Shown: piece after piece, positions 31,325 to 38,250 of the stretch | Layout: every line of letters begins with the position of its first letter | Position numbering within the stretch: position 1 is the first letter of the stretch | Assembly (NCBI GenBank): GCA_944323805.1 | Contig: CALUTW010000019.1 | Location: forward strand, 1 to 38,250 | Direction: 5' to 3' | Length of the DNA: 38,250 bases | Origin: an uncultured Bacteroidales bacterium | Lineage (GTDB): Bacteria; Bacteroidota; Bacteroidia; Bacteroidales; UBA932 | Made by a program: the position numbers and the translations under genes | Notes under the pieces: generated by a model | Seen by the model: only the letters and a program-made list of their open reading frames with translations | What the model was told of the DNA's origin: nothing | Databases searched by the model: none

Positions 31325-33238
31325 TCAGAAGAGTTTTACGAATACCTCAATGGCCTGATATTCCGCCATGCCGAGTTCGTTGTAAAGCCTTGCCGTATTC
31401 TGGGTCCTGTCTTCTGCCCTCTGCCAGAATTCACGGGAGTCATCGCCAGGGAACGGGACAATATCCTTCTGGGATACATGCCTGTATATGGCGTGACGTT
31501 TCTTGATGACCTCGTCCGGGCTGAGAGGTACGGCCATGTCGACCTTGCCGAGCTCCCATTCCATCCATGCCCCTCTGTAAAGCCATACGTGGCATTCCTT
31601 GAGCCATGCCTCGTTCTTGAGCTGCTCGAGGGCTTCAAGCACGGCTTCCGTACATACCCTGTGTGTCCCGTGAGGGTCTGCAAGGTCTCCGGCAAGGTAT
31701 ATCTGGTGCGGCTTTACCTTCTGGAGAAGGTCGATGATGATGTCGATATCCTTCTGGGTCCTTTCCCCTTTCTTGATTCCGCCCGTCTCGTAGAACGGAA
31801 GGTTGAGGAAATGGGCATTTGTATTCTCGTTAAGTCCGAATGACCTTACCGCACTGCGTGCTTCTGCACGGCGGATTGCGGCCTTGATGTCCAGAAGCGC
31901 CCTCGGCTCCGGCTCGCCAGGCCTCTTTGACTCTACAATCGCCTTGACTTCATCGAACTTGTCCGCGAAACCGAGTTCATGGGCAGTGTCCATGTGCTGG
32001 AGGACAACGTCGTCGTGGACGGCGACATTACCTGATGTCTCATAGGCGACATGTACGTCGTGTCCCTGTTCCACAAGGCGGATGAATGTTCCGCCCATCG
32101 ATATCACGTCATCGTCAGGATGAGGCGAGAAGACCACCACTCTCTTAGGGAACGGTGCTGACGGTACCGGTCTTGTGGAGTCGTCCGCATTAGGCTTTCC
32201 GCCAGGCCATCCGCTGATTGTATGCTGGAGGTCATTGAATACGTCTATGTTGATCTTGTCGTATGCACCCTTTGTCTCAAGCAGTTCTCCGAGGGAGTTC
32301 TCGATGTAATCCTGATGCGTGAGTTTCAGGATAGGCTTGTGCACTGTCTCGCAGAGCCATACGACCGCTTTCCTGACAAATTTCGGAGTCCATTCGCAAG
32401 GCCCGACCAGCCACGGGGCTACAATCCTTGTAAGCATGCTTCCGGAATTGTCATCCGTGTAGACGCAGATATTCTCATGCCTCTGCAGGAACGATGCCGG
32501 GCAGGATGGCGTTACAGGACCTTCCACCATGTCTTTCACTACCTGGGCCTTGTCTTCGCCCCATGCCATCATTATTATCCTTCTTGCGGACATTATTGTC
32601 GCTATGCCGATAGTGATGGCGGTCTTCGGTGTGTCTGCGATATTCCCGTTGAAGTTCCGGGACTGGGCCTTTCTGGACTTGTATGAAAGGAGCACTGTCC
32701 TTGTGCGGCTCTTTGCCGATGACCCCGCTTCATTGAAGCCTATCTGACCCTGCTCTCCGACTCCGATGACAAGCAGGTCTAGTCCGGATATCGCCCTGTC
32801 ATAGTCCGCGCAGTATCCTGTAATGTTGTCCTTGCTGACCTTGCCGTCAGGGATATGGATATTCTCTTTCTTTACATCAACCAGGTTGAGGAATTCGTCG
32901 TAGAGACGGAAATTCCGGCTCTGTTTCTCTCCGGAGCCTGTAGGGTAGTATTCGTCGATGCTGAATATCTCCACATCGGCAAATGAGATGTCCCCTGCCC
33001 GGTATCTGCGGACGAGTTCCCTGTAGAGGGTCACTGGAGTAGTCCCTGTGCTGAGACCGAGCCTGAAAGTCCCGTTGTGCCCCTTGATTTCCGAAATGAT
33101 GGTCTCTGCAATGTCCGTACAGGCATTTTCAGCCGTGTCATAGATTTCTGCAGGGATTTTTTCGTAGCTGTGAAGAATGTCTTTCGGGAGATCTTTTTCA
33201 ATCAGCCCCCCGTCTTTAGGTAAAGAAAAGTGTTTCAT
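31325..33238 (-). CDS. NagB-like / PIG-L (LmbE) deacetylase-like fusion
   Basis: The 637-residue protein has two domains. Residues about 30-290 are a glucosamine-6-phosphate deaminase fold with the phosphate loop LGLSTGTTPVT and Asp95 (SIDEYYP). The catalytic block is GVGEQGQIGFNE (159-170), so the residues matching Asp141 and His143 of E. coli NagB are Gln163 and Gln165; only Glu170 is kept. Residues about 365-637 are a PIG-L/LmbE domain with the zinc motif SPHPDDDV (371-378) and DPHGTHR later, typical of GlcNAc deacetylases. It may deacetylate an amino sugar while the NagB part binds or regulates. It precedes an intact nagB. It is probably cytosolic, as no signal peptide is present. Confidence 0.88.
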   Translation of the reverse strand: MKHFSLPKDGGLIEKDLPKDILHSYEKIPAEIYDTAENACTDIAETIISEIKGHNGTFRLGLSTGTTPVTLYRELVRRYRAGDISFADVEIFSIDEYYPTGSGEKQSRNFRLYDEFLNLVDVKKENIHIPDGKVSKDNITGYCADYDRAISGLDLLVIGVGEQGQIGFNEAGSSAKSRTRTVLLSYKSRKAQSRNFNGNIADTPKTAITIGIATIMSARRIIMMAWGEDKAQVVKDMVEGPVTPSCPASFLQRHENICVYTDDNSGSMLTRIVAPWLVGPCEWTPKFVRKAVVWLCETVHKPILKLTHQDYIENSLGELLETKGAYDKINIDVFNDLQHTISGWPGGKPNADDSTRPVPSAPFPKRVVVFSPHPDDDVISMGGTFIRLVEQGHDVHVAYETSGNVAVHDDVVLQHMDTAHELGFADKFDEVKAIVESKRPGEPEPRALLDIKAAIRRAEARSAVRSFGLNENTNAHFLNLPFYETGGIKKGERTQKDIDIIIDLLQKVKPHQIYLAGDLADPHGTHRVCTEAVLEALEQLKNEAWLKECHVWLYRGAWMEWELGKVDMAVPLSPDEVIKKRHAIYRHVSQKDIVPFPGDDSREFWQRAEDRTQNTARLYNELGMAEYQAIEVFVKLF

Positions 33239-33303
33239 ATTATATTATGTGTGTTTGTTCTCTTTTCTTCCGGGGAATGTCGTTCACTCATGCCCCTAAT
33301 ATG

Positions 33304-33311
33304 CAAATATA
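33304..33311 (-). promoter_or_regulatory. -7 box of the NagB/PIG-L operon
   Basis: On the minus strand TATATTTG (33311-33304) matches the Bacteroides -7 consensus about 65 nt before the start codon at 33238. The -33 element is weak. It lies in the divergent region shared with susC. Confidence 0.5.
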
Positions 33312-33426
33312 TGAATATTCTTTAATCATTGTCCATATTGGTACTAAGCTTTTTTAAACTTTTGCTGTCAGGGTGCGTTTCCGGCTAATAATCTTAAATG
33401 TAAAAGGGAAATATGATAAAATGTAT

Positions 33427-33434
33427 TATATTTG
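33427..33434 (+). promoter_or_regulatory. -7 box of the susCD promoter
   Basis: TATATTTG matches TAnnTTTG and lies 75 nt before the susC ATG, giving a leader of about 70 nt. No good TTTG is found at -33, as expected for an activator-dependent or alternative-sigma promoter. The rest of the 271-nt divergent region is AT-rich without other clear signals. Confidence 0.5.
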
Positions 33435-33509
33435 CCGCAGATATAACCTATATAGAGACCACTTGTTGTCAACACTCATACACTAATTAATAACCAGATC
33501 TATTTTACT

Positions 33510-36500
33510 ATGCTAAAAACAATGAGGTTCACATTGTTCAGATGCTGCATTGCGGTTCTGTCCGTTGCAGGTCTGAGCGGACTGGCATCGCCTTCCGCAT
33601 CGGCCCAGGAGCCGGGGGGGGTTGGTACTGTCAGCGGTATTGTAACTGATGATCAAGGCCCGGTAATCGGAGCCGCCGTGATGATCAAGGACAGTCAGGG
33701 CGGAGTGATTACGGGAATTGACGGAGATTACACTCTCAGCGGTCTTGAACAGGGAGATGTAATTGTCGTATCCATTCTGGGATATGCCACACAGGAAGTC
33801 CCTTATACCGGGCAGGCGACTCAGAATTTCAAGCTGAGCGTTTCTTCTGAATTTCTCGATGAAGTCGTAGTGACGGCTCTCGGTATCAAGCGTCAGGAAA
33901 AGACGCTGTCATACAATGTCCAGGAAGTCGATGCCGAGAAACTCGTAACCGTCAAGGATGCCAATTTCATGAATTCCCTCAACGGGAAAGTCGCCGGTGT
34001 GCAGATAACATCGTCTGCCGCGGGTGTCGGCGGTGCTGTCCGTGTCGTGATGCGTGGATCGAAATCCATCTACAAGGACAACAATGCCCTCTATGTGATA
34101 GACGGTGTCCCTATGACCAATATCTCTTTCGGTTCGACCGATGACGGTCTTCAGGGCAACTATCTCGGCTCTGACGGCGTAGCGGATATCAACCCTGACG
34201 ACATCGAGTCCATATCGGTGCTTACGGGACCTTCCGCAGCGGCCCTTTACGGATCCGAGGCGGCTAACGGCGTTGTCCTCATCAATACGAAGAAAGGCGC
34301 CGAGGGAAAGGTGCAGGTAAGCATCTCCAACAGCACCACATTCTCTACTCCGTTTGTGATGCCGCGTTTCCAGAATACATACGGAAACGAGCCGGGGTCA
34401 TACCAGAGCTGGGGCGCCGAGACTTCACGCCGTTTCAATCCGCGCGAATTCTTCAATACCGGGTCGAACATCAACAATTCCGTGGCAGTATCCATGGGAT
34501 CAAAAAGGAACCAGACCTATCTGTCGGTCGCTACGACCAATGCCTCCAACATCATTCCTAACAGCGGATACAACCGCTACAATTTCACTTTCAGGAACAC
34601 CACTTCATTCCTGAACGACAAGATGACCCTTGATGTGAGTGCAAGCTATGTCATCCAGAACAACAAGAACATGATTGCCTCCGGCGAGTACTTCAACCCG
34701 CTTCCGGCCCTCTATCTTTTCCCTCGCGGAGAGGATTTCGACAATGTCAGGATGTACCAGATATGGGATGAGTCGCGCAACCTCTATGACCAGAACTGGA
34801 CATACGGCTCCGGCGACATGTCGTTCCAGAACCCGTACTGGATCATGCACAAGATGATCAACCAGTCCAAGAAGCACCGCTACATGCTTTCAGCCAGTCT
34901 GAAATATGACATAACCAAGTGGCTGAATATCGTAGGCAGGGTAAAGGTCGACAATTCCAACATCGATACGACAAATAAACGCTATGCCGGCACAAACACG
35001 AACTTTGCCGGAGAAAAGGGTCTTTATAACATAGTGAAGCGTAACGACATGCAGATATATGCCGACGCTATCGCCAATGTGGATGTATATCTTGCCAGGG
35101 ACTGGCATCTCACCGCCAATGTCGGCGCATCCATCAAGGATGTGCAGATGGACCTTCTCGGATGGGGCGGAGACCTGAGGCAGATCCCGAATTTCTTCTC
35201 GATTACCAATATCTCCACGACGTCGTACCGCGAGCGCGAAGACGGGTCAAGGGTGCAGTCCCAGAGTGTTTTCGCCAATGTCGAGCTCGGCTGGAAGAGT
35301 ATGATATATCTTACATTGACCGGACGTAATGACTGGGAGTCGGCCCTTGCATTCTCGAAATACAAGTCATTCTTCTATCCTTCGGTCGGCCTTTCCGGAA
35401 TTATTTCCGAGATGGTGGAGTTCCCTAAATGGTTCTCATTCCTGAAAGTCCGCGCATCATTCTCGGCGGTCGGTTCCTCATATGCCGCCTATCTGACAAA
35501 GCCGTACTATGAGTACAGGGCCCAGAACCATTCATGGGATTCCAACCACCGGTTCCCGAATGACAACCTTAAGCCGGAGCAGACCAACTCGTGGGAGGTG
35601 GGCCTCAATGCGCGCTTCTTCGACGGCAAGGTCAATCTCGATGCCACATGGTATCTCTCCGACACCTACAACCAGACATTCGAATCCACCCCTGCGTCCA
35701 CGTCAGGCTATTCGTCAGTGCTGGTACAGGCAGGACAGGTCCGCAATACCGGTCTCGAGCTTTTGCTCAGCTACCAGAATACATGGAAGGACTTCTCCTG
35801 GAACACGAGCCTGACATATACGATGAACCGCAACAAGATAATGAGGCTTGCCGACGGAGTCATAAGCCCGGTCGACGGGAAGCCTATCGACATGCCTTAT
35901 CTTGAGAAGGCGACACTCGGCGATACAGGTTCCCCTCAGGTAATCCTTTATGAGGGAGGGACAATGGGAGACCTCTATATCAACAGGGAGCTCCGGACTG
36001 ACGGTAACGGCAATATCTATGTGGACCCTCAGACCAACCAGGTCGAGCTTGCCCAGACAGAGCGCCGCAAGGTGGCCAGCCTGCTTCCTCTCGGCAATCT
36101 GGGATGGAGCAACAGCTTCTCATATAGGGGCTTGACCTTGAATGTGATGATTACGGCAAGGCTTGGAGGTTCGGTAGTGTCCAATACAGAGGCAATCCTC
36201 GACTATTACGGAGTGTCCGAGCGTTCAGCCGCTGCCAGGGCTGCCGGAGGAGTGAGGGTCAATAACGGCCTTGTTGACGCCAAGAACTATTATCAGACCA
36301 TCGGTGCAGGTACCGGAGCCGGGGCATATTACATCTATGATGCCACCAATGTAAGGCTCCAGGAACTGTCGCTGGCATATACGCTTCCTAAGAAATGGTT
36401 CAAGGACAAGCTTGCCATGACAGTCTCGCTGATAGGACGCAATCTCTGGATGATATATAACAAGGCTCCGTTTGATCCGGAACTTACCACATCCACTACC

Positions 36501-36581
36501 GACAACTTCCTGCAGGGAGTGGACTATTTCATGATGCCAAGCCAGAGGAATCTCGGCTTCTCGGTTAAATTCCAGTTTTAA
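33510..36581 (+). CDS. SusC/RagA-type TonB-dependent glycan transporter
   Basis: This 1023-residue outer-membrane beta-barrel imports oligosaccharides with energy from TonB. A signal peptide ends near residue 32 (SASAQ), followed by a carboxypeptidase-regulatory-like domain (VSGIVTDDQGPVIGAAVMIK), a TonB-box region (LDEVVVTALGIKRQEKTLS) and the plug domain (LNGKVAGVQITSS, NALYVIDGVPM, AALYGSEAANGVVLINTKKG). A long barrel ends in the aromatic FSVKFQF. It pairs with the SusD gene 20 nt downstream. The adjacent amino-sugar genes suggest a GlcNAc-containing host glycan as substrate; this is inference from context. Confidence 0.96.
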   Translation: MLKTMRFTLFRCCIAVLSVAGLSGLASPSASAQEPGGVGTVSGIVTDDQGPVIGAAVMIKDSQGGVITGIDGDYTLSGLEQGDVIVVSILGYATQEVPYTGQATQNFKLSVSSEFLDEVVVTALGIKRQEKTLSYNVQEVDAEKLVTVKDANFMNSLNGKVAGVQITSSAAGVGGAVRVVMRGSKSIYKDNNALYVIDGVPMTNISFGSTDDGLQGNYLGSDGVADINPDDIESISVLTGPSAAALYGSEAANGVVLINTKKGAEGKVQVSISNSTTFSTPFVMPRFQNTYGNEPGSYQSWGAETSRRFNPREFFNTGSNINNSVAVSMGSKRNQTYLSVATTNASNIIPNSGYNRYNFTFRNTTSFLNDKMTLDVSASYVIQNNKNMIASGEYFNPLPALYLFPRGEDFDNVRMYQIWDESRNLYDQNWTYGSGDMSFQNPYWIMHKMINQSKKHRYMLSASLKYDITKWLNIVGRVKVDNSNIDTTNKRYAGTNTNFAGEKGLYNIVKRNDMQIYADAIANVDVYLARDWHLTANVGASIKDVQMDLLGWGGDLRQIPNFFSITNISTTSYREREDGSRVQSQSVFANVELGWKSMIYLTLTGRNDWESALAFSKYKSFFYPSVGLSGIISEMVEFPKWFSFLKVRASFSAVGSSYAAYLTKPYYEYRAQNHSWDSNHRFPNDNLKPEQTNSWEVGLNARFFDGKVNLDATWYLSDTYNQTFESTPASTSGYSSVLVQAGQVRNTGLELLLSYQNTWKDFSWNTSLTYTMNRNKIMRLADGVISPVDGKPIDMPYLEKATLGDTGSPQVILYEGGTMGDLYINRELRTDGNGNIYVDPQTNQVELAQTERRKVASLLPLGNLGWSNSFSYRGLTLNVMITARLGGSVVSNTEAILDYYGVSERSAAARAAGGVRVNNGLVDAKNYYQTIGAGTGAGAYYIYDATNVRLQELSLAYTLPKKWFKDKLAMTVSLIGRNLWMIYNKAPFDPELTTSTTDNFLQGVDYFMMPSQRNLGFSVKFQF

Positions 36582-36601
36582 CAATCTCTGACAGTTCTGT
36601 T

Positions 36602-38200
36602 ATGAAAAGAAATAAGATTATACTCATGTTCGGCCGTATTGCCCTCTGTGCAGCACTGTTCTCCGCTGTAGCCTGTACGGGCAAATTCGAGGAGTACAAT
36701 ACAAAGCCGTACCGTCCGACAGATGAAGACCTGAAAGGAGACAACCTCGGAGTCGGTATCCTCTTCCCGTCCATGCTTGAATGGATGACGCATGTCCAGG
36801 TCAATGCATCCCAGTACCAGGATGTCCTGATAGGGGATGAACTCGGCGGATACTGTTCTGCCGTGAAGCCTTATCAGGGTCAGAATATCTCTACATATAA
36901 TCCGTCTGATGCATTCAATGACCCGCTCTTCGAGAATACGTTCTCGAATTTCTACAGCAATTATTATCAGGTGGTAAACGAGACAGGCGGAGAAGGTCCG
37001 GTGTACCAGCTCGTACAGATTGTGCGTGTAGCTTCGATGCTGCGTGTCACGGATGCCTATGGGCCTATCCCGTATACCAGGATGCAGCAGGGGACATTCT
37101 CCGTGCCTTACGACAGCCAGAAGGATGTCTATATGGCAATGATTGCCGACCTCGATGAGGCGATGGATGTGCTTTATACCTTCATATCGTCAGGAAACAC
37201 TTCCCTTCTGCCCGAGTCCGACATAAGCAGTTATGCCGGGAATGCCAGCATGTGGCTTGCCTTTGCAAATACCCTCAAGCTGCGTATGGCTATCCGTATG
37301 AGCGGGGTTCCTGAGGTCCAGGCCGATGCGCAGCGTTTTGCCGAGGAGGCGGTAAGCAATGCCGCTATATACGGACTGGTGGATGAGGTGTCGGAGTCCA
37401 TGTATTTCGAACTCTCTTCCCGCAGGAATCCGTATTTTACCCAGGCTACAATCTCGGACTGGCAGGATCTCAGGTCCAATGCCAACATTACAATGTATAT
37501 GAATGCATATGCCGATCCACGCAGGCCTTACTATTTTTCAATGTCGTCATATGGCGGAGACCTGGCATATGTGGGCGCCCGCTCCGGGATAGACGCTGTG
37601 GAGGTTAAGGATTATACCGGGTATTCTTACCCTCTTTTCGGGGAGACTGACCCGGTGCCTGTGATGTATGCCGCTGAAAGCTGGTTCCTCAGGGCTGAGG
37701 GCGCACTGCTCGGATGGTCGATGGGGGATACTGCCGAGAACCTCTACAAGATGGGGATACAGACTTCCATGGCAGAGGCAGGATGCTCGTCCGACTACAA
37801 CAGCTATATCCAGAAATCAGATGAGGTCAAGCTTTCCTATGAGGATCCGCTGGGACGCAATTCCGATATTGATTTCGGGACAGCGCCGTCTGTCGCATGG
37901 GCTGATGACGGCAACGAGCTCGAGCGTATCATCATCCAGAAATGGATTGCAAACCACATGATAGGACATGAGGCCTGGGCCGATTTCCGGCGTACCGGCT
38001 TCCCTGAGATGCTTATGGCAGTCAATAACCTGAGCCATGGCGGACAGTGGGGAGAAGTCGATGATGCGCGGGGAATGCGCCGTCTGCATTATCCTCAGTC
38101 GGAATATGACAACAACAGGGAGAACGTGACCACAGCTGTCCAGCTGCTCGGTGGCCCGGACCAGCACGGGACCGATGTATGGTGGGCCAAGAAGAACTGA
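36602..38200 (+). CDS. SusD/RagB-like surface glycan-binding lipoprotein
   Basis: The 532-residue protein is the lipoprotein lid of the SusCD complex. It has a signal peptide with lipobox SAVAC (Cys25), an early FEEYNTKPYRPTDED segment, helical TPR-like repeats (YQVVNETGGEGPVYQLVQIV; YMAMIADLDEAMDVLYTFI) and a C-terminal region with AESWFLRAEGALLGWSMGD typical of the SusD-like-2 type. It binds sugars and passes them to SusC. The start codon follows the susC stop by 20 nt, so the two are co-transcribed. Confidence 0.94.
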   Translation: MKRNKIILMFGRIALCAALFSAVACTGKFEEYNTKPYRPTDEDLKGDNLGVGILFPSMLEWMTHVQVNASQYQDVLIGDELGGYCSAVKPYQGQNISTYNPSDAFNDPLFENTFSNFYSNYYQVVNETGGEGPVYQLVQIVRVASMLRVTDAYGPIPYTRMQQGTFSVPYDSQKDVYMAMIADLDEAMDVLYTFISSGNTSLLPESDISSYAGNASMWLAFANTLKLRMAIRMSGVPEVQADAQRFAEEAVSNAAIYGLVDEVSESMYFELSSRRNPYFTQATISDWQDLRSNANITMYMNAYADPRRPYYFSMSSYGGDLAYVGARSGIDAVEVKDYTGYSYPLFGETDPVPVMYAAESWFLRAEGALLGWSMGDTAENLYKMGIQTSMAEAGCSSDYNSYIQKSDEVKLSYEDPLGRNSDIDFGTAPSVAWADDGNELERIIIQKWIANHMIGHEAWADFRRTGFPEMLMAVNNLSHGGQWGEVDDARGMRRLHYPQSEYDNNRENVTTAVQLLGGPDQHGTDVWWAKKN

Positions 38201-38212
38201 CTTTAACCGATT

Positions 38213-38250
38213 ATGACATATCTTATGAATACAAAGACAAGAATTATATC
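38213..38250 (+). CDS. Start of a further PUL gene (cut by window end)
   Basis: An open frame begins at ATG 38213 (MTYLMNTKTRII) or more likely ATG 38225 (MNTKTRII), 12 or 24 nt after the susD stop, and runs off the window. The basic start followed by hydrophobic residues is compatible with a signal peptide. Genes in this position usually encode surface glycan-binding proteins or glycoside hydrolases, but too little is visible to say which. Confidence 0.4.
   Translation, partial: MTYLMNTKTRII

Overview
The window looks like a chromosomal segment from a Bacteroidota bacterium, most likely order Bacteroidales. The signs are a SusC/SusD pair, Bacteroides-type promoters (TAnnTTTG at -7), AT-rich leaders mostly without Shine-Dalgarno sites, lipoprotein-rich loci, a serine-type sulfatase and a LuxR-tailed TPR regulator. 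Family or genus cannot be fixed from sequence reading alone; an Alistipes-like (Rikenellaceae) origin is only a guess.

Region 1 (1-4460) is an AT-rich accessory segment abutting the 3' end of a tRNA-Leu(CAA) gene (4467-4550, minus). It carries four unrelated plus-strand genes: a PD-(D/E)XK nuclease-like protein, a DUF7666-type repeat protein familiar from phages, an ADP-ribosylglycohydrolase, and a protein that is only the RecA-like C-terminal domain of DnaB. Long non-coding gaps between them hold repeated, strongly foldable elements. A composite of about 125 nt begins exactly 13 nt after the stop codons of two unrelated genes, so the segment looks like an array of cargo genes with mobile or regulatory structured 3' elements. 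This is the best candidate for something undescribed.

Region 2 (4756-10096) is a minus-strand block: a TPR/LuxR-type regulator followed by two surface-lipoprotein genes, ending at a strong terminator. The regulator's upstream region holds three direct repeats spaced exactly 22 bp apart. Region 3 (10066-14523) is a shikimate cluster: aroB, a fused aroD-aroA, and aroC with insertions. Region 4 (14534-17786) has a CPA2-type antiporter with Usp-like domains, then overlapping queD and queE of 7-deazaguanine synthesis.

Region 5 (17934-28744) is a ribosomal protein cluster from rplP through the spc and alpha operons to rplQ, including secY, map, infA and rpmJ (too short for default ORF calling). 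It starts at rplP behind its own promoter. The usual upstream S10 genes (rpsJ to rpsC) are absent, so the S10 operon is split here. It ends at a bidirectional terminator.

Region 6 (28764-38250) appears to be a polysaccharide-utilisation locus aimed at sulfated amino sugars. A lipoprotein sulfatase, an intact glucosamine-6-phosphate deaminase (NagB) and a NagB-like/PIG-L fusion whose NagB half lacks two catalytic residues lie on the minus strand. Divergent from them are susC, susD and the first codons of a further gene. Together they suggest uptake of sulfated GlcNAc-containing host glycans, desulfation, and entry of GlcN-6-P into glycolysis.
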